DNA from: Ramlibacter albus
GTDB taxonomy: Bacteria > Pseudomonadota > Gammaproteobacteria > Burkholderiales > Burkholderiaceae_C
Length of the DNA: 64,000 nt
Reading direction: 5' to 3'
Assembly (NCBI RefSeq): GCF_014297445.1
Contig: NZ_JACORU010000006.1
Span: 124,001 to 188,000 of the forward strand
Part shown: positions 26,659 to 37,717 of the stretch, one piece after another
Layout: the number at the start of each line of letters is the position of its first letter
Position numbering within the stretch: the stretch's first letter is position 1
The notes under the pieces: model-generated
Seen by the model: the letters and a program-made list of their open reading frames with translations, nothing else
The model's database searches: none
What the model was told of the DNA's origin: nothing
Position numbers and translations under genes: made by a program

Positions 26659-28305
26659 CTAGACATCGATCGCATCCGCCGAGCCGGCTTTCTTGCGCAG
26701 CTCGAACTTCTGGATCTTGCCGGTGCTGGTCTTCGGCAGCTCGCCGAACACCACCGCCCTGGGCACCTTGAAGCCCGCGAGGTGCTTCTTGCAGTGCGCC
26801 ACCACCTCCTCGGGCGTGAGCTTCGAACCCGGCTTGAGCTCGACGAACGCGCAGGGCGTCTCGCCCCACTTCGCATCGGGCTTGGCCACGACAGCCGCTG
26901 CAAGCACGTCGGGGTGGCGGTACAGCACGTCCTCGACCTCGATCGACGAGATGTTCTCGCCGCCGGAGATGATGATGTCCTTGCTGCGGTCCTTGATCTT
27001 GATGTAGCCGTCGGGGTACTGCACCGCGAGGTCGCCCGTGTGGTACCAGCCGCCGGCGAACGCTTCCTGCGTCGCCTTGGGGTTCTTGAGGTAGCCCTTC
27101 ATGGTGATGTTGCCGCGGAACATGATCTCGCCCATGGTCTCGCCGTCCATCGGCACGGGCTGCATCGTCTTCGGGTCGATCACGCGCGCGCTGCGCTGCA
27201 GGTGGTAGCGCACGCCCTGGCGCGCGTTCAGGCGCGCGCGTTCGCCGATGTCCAGCGCGTCCCACTCCTCGTGCTTCGCGCACGCGGTCGCGGGGCCGTA
27301 CACCTCGGTGAGGCCGTACACGTGCGTGAGGTCGAAGCCGAGTTTCTCCATGCCTTCGATCAACGATGCCGGGGGCGCCGCGCCCGCCACCATCGCCTTC
27401 ACGCCGCGCGGCAGGCCCTGCTTCATCTCGTCCGGTGCGTTCACCAGCAGGCCGTGCACGATAGGCGCGCCGCAGTAGTGCGTGACGCCGTGTTCCCTGA
27501 TCGCGTCGAGGATGGCTTTCGCTTCCACCTTGCGCAGGCAGACATTCACGCCCGCGCGCGCGGCCACGGTCCACGGGAAGCACCAGCCGTTGCAATGGAA
27601 CATGGGCAGCGTCCACAGGTAGACGGGGTGCTTGGGCATGTCCCACTCGAGGATGTTGGAGATGGCGTTGATGGCCGCGCCGCGGTGGTGGTAGACCACG
27701 CCCTTGGGGTTGCCGGTGGTGCCGCTCGTGTAGTTGAGAGCGATGGCGTCCCACTCGTCCGCCGGCAGGTCCCACGCGAAACCGGCGTCGCCCTTCGCGA
27801 CGAAGTCCTCGTACGTCGTGCTGCCGATGCGCCGCGCCTCGCCGGCGAACAGCGCGTCCTCGGCATCGATCACGAGCAGCGGCGCTTTCGACTCGCGCAG
27901 CGCGATCGCCTTTTGCATGACGGGCGCGAACTCGACGTCGACGATCACGGCTTTAGCCTCTCCGTGGTCCAGCATGAACGCGATCGCTTCCGCGTCGAGC
28001 CGCGTGTTGAGCGTGTTGAGCACCGCCCTCGCCATCGGGATGCCGAAGTGCGCCTCCACCATCGGCGGCGTGTTGGGCAGCATCACCGCGACCGTGTCGC
28101 CCTTGCCGAGCCCCGCCCGTGCGAGCGCGCTCGCGAGCTGCCGGCAGCGCGCGTACGTCTCGGCCCAGGTGCGCCGCAGGTTGCCATGAACGATTGCTGT
28201 ACGCTGCGGATAGACCTCGGCCGCCCGCTCGATGAACGACAGCGGGGACAGGGGCGCGTGGTTGGCGCCGTTACGCGCCAGGTCCTGGTCGAAAATGCTT
28301 GCCAT
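26659..28305 (-). CDS. Medium/long-chain acyl-CoA synthetase (AMP-binding ligase)
   Basis: 548 residues of the adenylate-forming superfamily. P-loop LNYTSGTTGNPKGVVYHHRG; VYGLTEVYGPATAC (A5-type motif); WYHTGDLAVQYPDGYIKIKD (A7) with IKDRSKDIIISGGENISSIE (A8); and the C-terminal catalytic Lys in PKTSTGKIQKFELRKKAG (A10). It activates a carboxylic acid to acyl-AMP and then to the CoA thioester; the pattern fits the 3-methylmercaptopropionyl-CoA or medium-chain fatty-acyl-CoA ligase (DmdB-like) group. Divergent from dnaG across 38 bp. Confidence 0.9.
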   Translation of the reverse strand: MASIFDQDLARNGANHAPLSPLSFIERAAEVYPQRTAIVHGNLRRTWAETYARCRQLASALARAGLGKGDTVAVMLPNTPPMVEAHFGIPMARAVLNTLNTRLDAEAIAFMLDHGEAKAVIVDVEFAPVMQKAIALRESKAPLLVIDAEDALFAGEARRIGSTTYEDFVAKGDAGFAWDLPADEWDAIALNYTSGTTGNPKGVVYHHRGAAINAISNILEWDMPKHPVYLWTLPMFHCNGWCFPWTVAARAGVNVCLRKVEAKAILDAIREHGVTHYCGAPIVHGLLVNAPDEMKQGLPRGVKAMVAGAAPPASLIEGMEKLGFDLTHVYGLTEVYGPATACAKHEEWDALDIGERARLNARQGVRYHLQRSARVIDPKTMQPVPMDGETMGEIMFRGNITMKGYLKNPKATQEAFAGGWYHTGDLAVQYPDGYIKIKDRSKDIIISGGENISSIEVEDVLYRHPDVLAAAVVAKPDAKWGETPCAFVELKPGSKLTPEEVVAHCKKHLAGFKVPRAVVFGELPKTSTGKIQKFELRKKAGSADAIDV

Positions 28306-28343
28306 GCCAGCTCTCCTTGATTCTTCGTACGTAGGTTAACCGG

Positions 28344-30176
28344 GTGGCCATTCCCCAAGCTTTCATCCAGGAGCTCGTCTCCCGGGCCGATGTCGTGGAC
28401 ATTGTCGGCCGCTATGTCCAGCTGAAAAAGGGCGGCGCCAACTACCTCGGCCTGTGCCCGTTTCATGGGGAGAAGTCGCCCTCCTTCACCGTCAGCCCTG
28501 CGAAGCAGTTCTATCACTGCTTCGGCTGCGGCAAGAACGGCAACGCCATCGGCTTCCTGATGGACTACGCCGGGATGAATTTCGTGGAGGCCGTGAAGGA
28601 CCTCGCGGGACAGTACGGCATGCAGGTGCCGGAGGAAGACCGTTCGCCCGCCGACCGCGCCCGGGCCGCCGAGGAGAGGCAGAAGCAGCAAACGCTGACC
28701 GACGTGCTCGAGAAAGCCGGCGCGGCCTACCGGAAGCACCTGCGCACTTCGCAACGCGCCATCGGCTACTTCAAGGGCCGCGGCGTGTCCGGCGAGATCG
28801 CCAGGATGTACGGCTTGGGCTATGCACCGGAAGGCTGGCGATCGCTCGCGAGCGTGTTCCCCGAGTACGACGATCCGCTGCTCGTGGAAAGCGGCCTGGT
28901 CATCGTCAACGAGGAGGACGACAAGCGCTACGACCGGTTCCGCGACCGTGTGATGTTTCCCATCCGCAACGTGAAGGGAGAATGCATCGGTTTCGGCGGC
29001 CGCGTACTGGGCGACGACAAACCAAAGTACCTGAATTCGCCGGAAACGCCTGTGTTCAGCAAGGGCCGCGAGCTGTACGGCCTCTTCGAGGCCCGCAACG
29101 CTTTGCGCGAGGCCGGCTACGTGCTCGTCACCGAGGGCTACATGGACGTCGTGGCGCTCGCGCAACTCGGGTTCCCCAATGCGGTCGCGACACTGGGCAC
29201 GGCGTGCACGACGGAGCACGTCCACAAGCTCTTCCGGTTCACCGACACCGTGGTGTTTTCCTTCGATGGCGACGCCGCGGGCCGCCGGGCTGCGCGCAAG
29301 GCGCTAGAAGGTGCGTTGCCGTACGCCACGGATGTCCGCACGGTGAAGTTCCTCTTCCTGCCCCCCGAGCACGATCCGGACAGCTTCATTCGCGAGCATG
29401 GGCGGGACGCTTTCGCGCGCTACGTCCAGGGCGCCGTGCCGCTGAGCACGTTCCTCGTGGAAGCGACTGCTGAAGACTGCGACCTTTCGACGGCTGAGGG
29501 CCGCTCGCGCATGCTGAGCAATGCCGCGCCCTTGTGGAAGCAGATGCCCGATGGCGCGCTGAAACGCCAGTTGCTGAGCCAGTTCTCGGAGCGCTCCCAG
29601 CTTGGAGAGCACGAGCTGATGGAGTTCTGGGGGATCGCGACGGCGTCGAAGGCGCGCCCGGCCCGGCGTGGCGGCGAGTACCAGAAGCGCGCTTACGGCG
29701 CGGGCCATCGGCAGGCGATCAAGCCCAAGTCGGTCGCGCTGGCCGAGCAGATCGCGCGGATCGTGCTGCGCAACACCGAGGCGTGGCACGAGCTGACGGA
29801 TGACGAACATCACCTCCTGTGCGAACTGCCATCGCCGCACGGCGACCTGTTTTCATGGGTAGACAGCGGCTATCACGAACATGGGGCACAGCCGTGGGCT
29901 GCGCTCGAGGTGGGCCTGGCCGACCAGCCTTTCCGCGAGCTGGCGCTGAAACTGGCCGAGCTGGACAACCTTCAGCCTTCGAGCGGCGTTTCGGAGACCG
30001 AGGAGATCGGCGTTCCCGAGATGAGGCGCGCTGTTCGGGGCATCCGGCTCGACGCAATTGCAAACGAAATCATTCGTGTCTCGCAGATGCCGGCCTCCGA
30101 CCCCGGCCGCCACGAGCGCCTTCTGGAGCTGTCCCGGCGCCAGAAGGAATTGCTCGGCAACAACACCGCCTCTTGA
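28344..30176 (+). CDS. dnaG: DNA primase
   Basis: 610 residues, GTG start. The zinc-binding module has Cys38, His41, Cys59 and Cys62 (CPFH...CFGC). The TOPRIM catalytic core carries [20 protein letters not shown] and [22 protein letters not shown]-terminal helicase-binding domain extends from about residue 430. It synthesises RNA primers for lagging-strand replication. Directly upstream of rpoD, the conserved macromolecular-synthesis gene order, here without rpsU adjacent. Confidence 0.97.
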   Translation: MAIPQAFIQELVSRADVVDIVGRYVQLKKGGANYLGLCPFHGEKSPSFTVSPAKQFYHCFGCGKNGNAIGFLMDYAGMNFVEAVKDLAGQYGMQVPEEDRSPADRARAAEERQKQQTLTDVLEKAGAAYRKHLRTSQRAIGYFKGRGVSGEIARMYGLGYAPEGWRSLASVFPEYDDPLLVESGLVIVNEEDDKRYDRFRDRVMFPIRNVKGECIGFGGRVLGDDKPKYLNSPETPVFSKGRELYGLFEARNALREAGYVLVTEGYMDVVALAQLGFPNAVATLGTACTTEHVHKLFRFTDTVVFSFDGDAAGRRAARKALEGALPYATDVRTVKFLFLPPEHDPDSFIREHGRDAFARYVQGAVPLSTFLVEATAEDCDLSTAEGRSRMLSNAAPLWKQMPDGALKRQLLSQFSERSQLGEHELMEFWGIATASKARPARRGGEYQKRAYGAGHRQAIKPKSVALAEQIARIVLRNTEAWHELTDDEHHLLCELPSPHGDLFSWVDSGYHEHGAQPWAALEVGLADQPFRELALKLAELDNLQPSSGVSETEEIGVPEMRRAVRGIRLDAIANEIIRVSQMPASDPGRHERLLELSRRQKELLGNNTAS

Positions 30177-30423
30177 TTTTCGCGACCAACGATATAATGT
30201 AGGGTTTGCTAGCGGCAAGAGCGACAGCAGCACCTCCGGAACGGCCGGCTCGCTACACAAGCGGGCACCCCAAAGTGGGCAAGCCATTCACCCGCAAGGA
30301 CTGCACACCAAATGTTCGCCCAGACATCTTGCCCTTAGGTGCTCGCCAGCACCGTCCCGCGCCGGGTCGTTCATGGCGCATTGTGTGTTTCTGCCGAGTT
30401 CTTTGACTCCGAGGTATTTGTTC
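30177..30423 (+). promoter_or_regulatory. dnaG-rpoD intergenic region: candidate rpoD promoter and long leader
   Basis: A perfect -10 hexamer, TATAAT, lies at 30193-30198 just after dnaG. The nearest -35-like TTGATT (30173-30178) is only 14 bp upstream, too close, so the -35 is unclear. Transcription from here gives a leader of about 220 nt before rpoD. The leader contains a perfect hairpin GGTGCT-CGCC-AGCACC (30338-30353). No tRNA or open frame is seen in it. Confidence 0.45.
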
Positions 30424-32793
<2,370 letters not shown>

Positions 32794-32797
32794 TGAG

Positions 32798-32820
32798 AAG
32801 CGGCCCTCGGGCCGCTTTTT
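32798..32820 (+). terminator. Rho-independent terminator after rpoD
   Basis: AAGCGGCC (32798-32805), loop CTCG, GGCCGCTT (32810-32817), running into five T. Confidence 0.92.
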
Positions 32821-33265
32821 ACTTTGGCGCCAGGTCGGGACGGTGGCGCTGCAGCCAGTCCTTGATCCGTGTCTGAAGAGCCTGCGCGTGATCGACGCAA
32901 GCGCGCACCGCTGCCGGTTCGATCAACTCGCCCGAGTAATCACTCTGGTTCCGCTTCTTCCGCAGCGTGTCCAGGACGACCCACATCTCTTTCTCGACAC
33001 CCAAGGTGAGCGGCAGCGACTGAATCATCGTCTGATGGTGGCCCGGCATCGTTGTGGACGGCCGATAACCATTCGCCAGCAATGCGACCATCGCGCACTG
33101 CATGATGCACTTGTACGCGAGATCGAATCGGGAGGCGTCGCTCAGGCGCTCGTTCATGGCGTCCGTGAGGCTGCCGCTCGCGGCGCCGAGCAACCGTGCA
33201 ACCTCCTGCGGGCTCGTCGTGTGGTGCTGCAGCTGCTTGATCTTGACCAGGTTCTCGAGGCTCAC
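32819..33265 (-). CDS. HEPN-like protein, partner of the adjacent nucleotidyltransferase
   Basis: 148 residues, all-helical. LEVxxL-type N-terminal helices lead to [20 protein letters not shown] and then [20 protein letters not shown], the R-x4-(H/Y)-like motif region of HEPN domains; here RKKRNQSDY has Tyr where many HEPN RNases have His. HEPN proteins beside MNT nucleotidyltransferases form toxin-antitoxin pairs in which the HEPN RNase is inhibited by adenylylation of its Tyr. The GTG start overlaps the stop of the upstream gene (GTGA), so the pair is coupled. Toxicity is inferred, not shown. Confidence 0.65.
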   Translation of the reverse strand: MSLENLVKIKQLQHHTTSPQEVARLLGAASGSLTDAMNERLSDASRFDLAYKCIMQCAMVALLANGYRPSTTMPGHHQTMIQSLPLTLGVEKEMWVVLDTLRKKRNQSDYSGELIEPAAVRACVDHAQALQTRIKDWLQRHRPDLAPK

Positions 33266-33846
33266 CGCGCGACCGCCTTTTCATCGCCGACGAGCCACAG
33301 TTTCGGGGCTTTCCATACCTGCGCGACGAAGCCATCCCGCTGTTTCAGCTTCCTCTCGAATTCACTGCGGGTCAGCACGGTGGGATTGATGTCACGGCGC
33401 AGGGTGGGTTGCGCAGCCGAAAGCGCGATGACGGCATCCGCGAACTCGAGATCGCCAACGATCATCACGTCCACATCGCTGTGTGCATGTTCCGACCCGC
33501 GAGCGATCGACCCGTAGACGAACGCAAATTCGATGCTCCTTGAAACTGGAGTGAGGGCGTCGCGCAGGACGTCGACCACGCCGGCCGTCTTGCGCAGCAA
33601 CCCCGCCAGCTCCGGAAAGATCGGGGACTCCACGTTGGCGCGGTAGTGGACCTGCCGCCCTACTTCGTGCCGCAGCAACAGGCCGAGGTCCGCCATCGCT
33701 CGCAGGTCGCGGTGCAGCGACCCGGGCGAGGCGCCGGTCAGCCGCGCCAGCTCGCGCACGTGCAGTGACGATTCAGGGTGAAGCAACAAGGCTGCGAGCA
33801 CCGAAGAGCGGGTCTGGCCAAGCAGGAAAGCCGCAGTCGAAGGCAT
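33262..33846 (-). CDS. Winged-helix/nucleotidyltransferase fusion (MNT-type antitoxin-like)
   Basis: 194 residues in two parts. An N-terminal winged helix (LHVRELARLTGASPGSLHRD, LRAMADLGLLLRHEVGRQVH) could bind the promoter. A C-terminal polymerase-beta-type nucleotidyltransferase has the full motif FVYGSIARGSEHAHSDVDVM, including Gly-Ser and Asp-x-Asp, with a further acid possible downstream. Minimal nucleotidyltransferases of this type adenylylate partner HEPN proteins. The fused DNA-binding domain suggests autoregulation through the repeats just upstream. Coupled to the HEPN gene by a 4-bp overlap. Confidence 0.75.
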   Translation of the reverse strand: MPSTAAFLLGQTRSSVLAALLLHPESSLHVRELARLTGASPGSLHRDLRAMADLGLLLRHEVGRQVHYRANVESPIFPELAGLLRKTAGVVDVLRDALTPVSRSIEFAFVYGSIARGSEHAHSDVDVMIVGDLEFADAVIALSAAQPTLRRDINPTVLTRSEFERKLKQRDGFVAQVWKAPKLWLVGDEKAVAR

Positions 33847-33876
33847 GAAGCAATTTTAGCTTCATTTGAAGCAATT
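33845..33876 (-). promoter_or_regulatory. A/T-rich alternating repeats overlapping the start of the nucleotidyltransferase gene
   Basis: ATGAAGC (33845-33851), GCTTCAT (33859-33865) and TGAAGCAATT (33867-33876) give alternating inverted and direct copies of the same 6-mer. On the coding strand, TAAAAT (-10-like) lies just 6 bp before the ATG, so the transcript could be leaderless. The repeats sit where a repressor would block this promoter. Clearly A/T-rich against its surroundings. No good -35 is present. Confidence 0.5.
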
Positions 33877-33885
33877 ATGAGAACA

Positions 33886-34248
33886 CTAGTAGAAGAACCG
33901 CTCCTCCACCACCTTCCCGTCCTTGACTGTGTAGAGCCCCACCTCCGTCATCTGCATCCGCTTGCCCGCCATCTCGCCGTTCTTCGGCGTGACGTCGATC
34001 TTGAACTGCAGGGCGAACTGGTCGCCGTTGACATAAGGGCCTTCGGTCTCGAACGAGTGGACGTCGTGGTTGGCGTACCACCACTCGCCCTTCGCCTGCA
34101 CTTCCTTCAGGCCGTTGCAGCGGGCCATCGGGCCGTCCATGGCCTCGATCGACACGACCTTGTCGGACCAGAAGCGCGCGCCGGCCTCGTCGGCCTTGCC
34201 TTCCTTGCACAAGCGGGTGAATTCGGCGGCGACGGTGCGGGTGTCCAT
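33886..34248 (-). CDS. SnoaL-like (NTF2-fold) protein
   Basis: 120 residues. MDTRTVAAEFTRLCKEGKAD, the central EVQAKGEWWYANHDVHSFET and the ending GLYTVKDGKVVEERFFY fit a small cone-shaped NTF2/SnoaL-like fold, used for isomerases, hydratases or ligand binding. No catalytic set can be assigned. ATG 34248 has AGGAGG-like sequence before it. It follows the racemase gene by 92 bp; a stable hairpin without a T-tract (TGCGGCC-GCGT-GGCCGCA, 34293-34310) lies between and may modulate its expression. Confidence 0.7.
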   Translation of the reverse strand: MDTRTVAAEFTRLCKEGKADEAGARFWSDKVVSIEAMDGPMARCNGLKEVQAKGEWWYANHDVHSFETEGPYVNGDQFALQFKIDVTPKNGEMAGKRMQMTEVGLYTVKDGKVVEERFFY

Positions 34249-34340
34249 GGCAATCCTCCTGGGTTGGGTTCGGGGAGCCGAGAGCTTGCGCCTGCGGCCG
34301 CGTGGCCGCAAGGGCTGCACCACCAAACCTGTCAGGAGAC

Positions 34341-35444
34341 CTAACCGTCCAACCAGCGCTGCGCGCGCGCCTCGCCCGACTCGACGGGAACGCCCGGCGG
34401 CGACTGGATCGCACCCGGCGTTCGCGAGAACCGCGGCGCCACAGCGGGCTGCAGCACGCCGCCGAGCTCGACCATGTTGCGGCGCGCGACGTTGTGCGGA
34501 TGCGCCGCCGCCTCGGTGAGGCCCAGCACCGGCGCGAAGCACGCATCGGTGCCTTCGAGCAGCTCGCACCACTGCTCGCGCGTGCGCGTGAGGAAGAGCG
34601 CGCGCAAATCTTCCGCGCTCGCGCGCTCGCCGCCACGCTCCGGCGCAGGCAGCCCCATGCGAGCGCACAGGTCGTCGTAGAACTGCGGCTCGATCGCGCC
34701 GATCGAGATGTACTTGCCGTCCGCGGTCTCGTAGGTGTCGTACCAGGCCGCGCCGCCGTCGAGCAGGTTCGCGCCGCGCTCGTCGCGCCACGCACCCGCC
34801 GCCAGCCGGCCGTAGACCATGCCCATCAGCGAGAGCGTACCGTCGACGATCGCGGCATCCACCACCTGCCCATGCCCCGAAGCGCGCGCTTCCAGCAGCG
34901 CACTGACGATCCCGAAGGCAAGGTACAGGGCACCGCCACCGAAGTCGCCGATGAGGTTCAGCGGAACGACGGGCTTGCCCTCGCGCGGCCCGATCGCATG
35001 CAGCGCGCCGGTGAGCGCGATGTAGTTGATGTCGTGTCCCGCGCTGTGCGCGAGCGGCCCGTCCTGGCCCCAGCCCGTCATGCGCCCGTACACCAGCGCG
35101 GGATTGCGAGCCAGGCATTCATCCGGCCCCAGGCCAAGCCGCTCCATCACACCCGGGCGGAAACCTTCGACGAGCACGTGCGCGTTCGCCGCGAGCGAAA
35201 GCACCCGGTCCCGATCCGCCGTCTGCTTCAGGTCCGCGTGCAGCGTGGCGCGGCCACGCAGCGTCACGTTGGTGGTGTCGGGCCCGCGATGTGCTGCCTG
35301 CACCTGTTTCGCAGGCGGCCGATCGATCCGCAGCACGTCCGCGCCGAGGTCCGACAGCAGCATGCAGGCGAACGGCCCCGGCCCGATGCCGGCCATCTCC
35401 AGCACGCGCACGCCCGCGAGCGGCCCGCTTGCCTTCGAGGCCAT
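34341..35444 (-). CDS. CaiB/BaiF family protein, alpha-methylacyl-CoA racemase type
   Basis: 367 residues. The N-terminal LAGVRVLEMAGIGPGPFACM and GADVLRIDRP fit class III CoA-transferases. SAGHDINYIALTGALHAIG with PLNLIGDFGGGALYLAFGI supplies the His and Asp acid-base pair of 2-methylacyl-CoA racemases (Amacr), rather than the single transferase Asp, so epimerisation of a 2-methyl branched acyl-CoA is most likely. ATG 35444 is 1 bp beyond the Bug gene stop; an in-frame TTG at 35453 would overlap it. Third gene of a unit headed by the CoA-transferase. Confidence 0.85.
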   Translation of the reverse strand: MASKASGPLAGVRVLEMAGIGPGPFACMLLSDLGADVLRIDRPPAKQVQAAHRGPDTTNVTLRGRATLHADLKQTADRDRVLSLAANAHVLVEGFRPGVMERLGLGPDECLARNPALVYGRMTGWGQDGPLAHSAGHDINYIALTGALHAIGPREGKPVVPLNLIGDFGGGALYLAFGIVSALLEARASGHGQVVDAAIVDGTLSLMGMVYGRLAAGAWRDERGANLLDGGAAWYDTYETADGKYISIGAIEPQFYDDLCARMGLPAPERGGERASAEDLRALFLTRTREQWCELLEGTDACFAPVLGLTEAAAHPHNVARRNMVELGGVLQPAVAPRFSRTPGAIQSPPGVPVESGEARAQRWLDG

Positions 35445-35445
35445 C

Positions 35446-36411
35446 TCAGTCAACCCGCACGCCGCTCGCGCGCACGATGCGGCCCCAGCGCACGTACTCC
35501 GTCTTCAGCAGACCGCCGAACTCCGCCACGCTGCCCGGCCGCGGCAACGCGCCGATGCCCACGAGCTTCTGCACGAAGTCCGGCGACTTCAGCGTGCGCT
35601 GCACGGCTGCGTTGACGCGCTCGCGAAGCGGCGCGGGTGTGCCCGCCGGCGCCGAGAGCCCGATCCACGCGACGGCTTCGAAACCCGGGTAGCCCAGCTC
35701 CGCGATCGTCGGCACGTCCGCAAGTGTCGGGATGCGCTTGGGCGTCCCCACGGCCAGCATGCGCAGGCGGCCCGACTGCACGAGCGGCAAGGTGACTGCG
35801 ATCGTGTCGAGCCCCACCTGCACCATGCCGCCCACGAGGTCCGTCATCGCCTTGCCGCTGCCCTGGTACGGCACGTGCAGCATGCGCACGCCCGCGCGCC
35901 GCTTGAAGTCCTCCATCAGCAGGTGCGACAGCGTGCCGTTGCCCGACGACGGATGCGAGAGTTTGTCCGGGTTCTGCTTCACGTACGCCACCAGCTCGGG
36001 CAGCGTCTTCGCGGGCACCGAAGGATTCACCACGAGCGCGAGCGGCAGGTCGGCCACCGTGCCCACGGGGTCCAGGTCCTTCAGCGTCTGGTAAGGCACG
36101 TTGTTGTACAGGTGCGGGTTGACGCAGTAGCCGGCCAGCGCGGAGAGCGTCATCACGGTACCGTCCGGCGGCGACTTGGCGACCACGCCCAGCACGACGC
36201 TGCCGCCCTGCCCCGGCCGGTTCTCCACGATCACCGGTTGCTCCAGCGCGCCCGTGAGGCGCTCGGCGAGCATGCGCGCGACGATGTCGGTCGCCTGCCC
36301 GGCCGGGAAGCCCACCAGGATCTTCAAGGTCTTCGACGGGTCCTGCGCGCGCACGCCAGGCAGTGCGATGCACGCAGCGGCGGCCACGAGGCTGCGGCGT
36401 GTCAATTCCAT
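35446..36411 (-). CDS. Bug/TctC-family periplasmic solute-binding protein
   Basis: 321 residues. Signal peptide MELTRRSLVAAAACIALPGV, cleaved near RAQ. LKILVGFPAGQATDIVARML departs from the more usual PPGGxxD loop, with Gln-Ala-Thr in the binding loop, which may change the ligand. ENRPGQGGSVVLGVVAKSPP and SSGNGTLSHLLMEDFKRRAG are standard. Lying between a CoA-transferase and a racemase gene, it presumably captures the acid those enzymes then process as CoA esters. Confidence 0.92.
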   Translation of the reverse strand: MELTRRSLVAAAACIALPGVRAQDPSKTLKILVGFPAGQATDIVARMLAERLTGALEQPVIVENRPGQGGSVVLGVVAKSPPDGTVMTLSALAGYCVNPHLYNNVPYQTLKDLDPVGTVADLPLALVVNPSVPAKTLPELVAYVKQNPDKLSHPSSGNGTLSHLLMEDFKRRAGVRMLHVPYQGSGKAMTDLVGGMVQVGLDTIAVTLPLVQSGRLRMLAVGTPKRIPTLADVPTIAELGYPGFEAVAWIGLSAPAGTPAPLRERVNAAVQRTLKSPDFVQKLVGIGALPRPGSVAEFGGLLKTEYVRWGRIVRASGVRVD

Positions 36412-36427
36412 GCTTGTCTCCTTCGGT

Positions 36428-37636
36428 TCAGATCACGCGCTGCTCGCGCAGCCGCTGCAGTTCGCCGGCGTCGACGCCCAGCGCGCCGTACACCTCTTCA
36501 TTGTGTTCGCCATGAGCGGGGCCGGCGTGCCGCACCGCGCAAGGCGTGGCGGAGAAGCGCGGCACCACGCATTGCATGCGCACGGCGCCCAGCTCGCTGT
36601 CGGGCACGCTCACGAGCGCTTCGCGCGCGCGGAACTGCGGGTCGGCAAAGATGTCGGCCGCGTCGTAGATCGGCGAGAAGCCGACTTCATGCGCGTCGAG
36701 CCGGGCGCGCAGTTCGTCAAGGTCGAGCTGCCCGATCGCCTCGCCGATGATGAGGTCGAGCGCATCGCGGTTCTTCACGCGCTGTGCGTTGGTTTCGAAG
36801 CGCGCGTCGCCGGGGAGTTCCCCGAGGTCGAGCGCGACGCAGAGCCGCTCGAAGATACTTTGCGTGGACGCGGCGATGGACGCGTGGCGCCCGTCGCGGG
36901 TCGCATAGATATTGCCGGGCGCCGCGTACTGGCTGCGGTTGCCCGAGCGCGTGCGCACCGCGCCCAGCTGGTCGTATTCGATGGGCAGGAATTCGAGCGT
37001 GCGCAGCATCGCCTCCGTGATCGAGCAATCGATCTCCTGCCCACGCGCCGCGGGATCGCTGCGCAGCTTGAGCAGCGCAGACAGGATGCCGACCGCGCCG
37101 AACAGCCCGCCCACCGCGTCGGCGATGGGGTAGCCCATGTGCACCGGCATGCGCCCTTCCTCGCCGCAGATCTGCGTGAAGCCGCTCATGGCCTCGAACA
37201 CGCGCGCGAAGCCGGGCCGGTCGCGATACGGCCCCGTCTGGCCGAAGCCCGTCATGCGCAGGATGGTCAGGCGGGGGTTGATCGAATGCAGCCACTCGGC
37301 GCTGATGCCCCAGCGGTCCAGGGTGCCTGGGCGGAAGTTCTCCACGAGCACGTCGGCGCCCGCGACCATCTCGCCCAGCAACTCGCGGCCACGGGGCTGG
37401 CGCAGGTCCAGCGTCACGCCTTTCTTGCCGCGGTTCGTCACCTTCCACCACAGCGGCACGCCGTCCTTGTGCGGCGCCAGCGCCCGCAGCGCGTCGCCGC
37501 CCTGGGGCATCTCCACTTTCACGACGTCAGCGCCGTAGTCGGCCAGCAGTGCGGCGGCGAAGGGCGCGGCCACCACGGTGGAGATGTCGATCACGCGCAG
37601 CCCGGCGAGCGGACCGGTAGAAGTAGGCAATGTCAT
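36428..37636 (-). CDS. CaiB/BaiF family CoA-transferase (class III)
   Basis: 402 residues. PLAGLRVIDISTVVAAPFAA and DYGADVVKVEMPQGGDALRA are the N-terminal signature, with NRGKKGVTLDLRQPRGRELL; the catalytic Asp lies in PVHMGYPIADAVGGLFGAVG, in keeping with formyl-CoA and succinyl-CoA transferases that run through an aspartyl-CoA intermediate. It moves CoA between acids in the cytoplasm. ATG 37636 begins the family homology; the frame upstream is open but non-homologous. First gene of the minus-strand unit and divergent from a LysR gene (81 bp). Confidence 0.88.
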   Translation of the reverse strand: MTLPTSTGPLAGLRVIDISTVVAAPFAAALLADYGADVVKVEMPQGGDALRALAPHKDGVPLWWKVTNRGKKGVTLDLRQPRGRELLGEMVAGADVLVENFRPGTLDRWGISAEWLHSINPRLTILRMTGFGQTGPYRDRPGFARVFEAMSGFTQICGEEGRMPVHMGYPIADAVGGLFGAVGILSALLKLRSDPAARGQEIDCSITEAMLRTLEFLPIEYDQLGAVRTRSGNRSQYAAPGNIYATRDGRHASIAASTQSIFERLCVALDLGELPGDARFETNAQRVKNRDALDLIIGEAIGQLDLDELRARLDAHEVGFSPIYDAADIFADPQFRAREALVSVPDSELGAVRMQCVVPRFSATPCAVRHAGPAHGEHNEEVYGALGVDAGELQRLREQRVI

Positions 37637-37717
37637 GGGCCGCAGGTTAGCCCCGCCTGCGCTATGCTGGAAGCCGAAAACCGGTAAAGCAGGTTTCCGC
37701 CGAACGCAAACCACGCC

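Noticed and set aside
34293..34310. Hairpin TGCGGCC-GCGT-GGCCGCA as a terminator
   Set aside because: No T-tract follows on either strand, so it is only noted as a possible modulator in the SnoaL-like gene entry.
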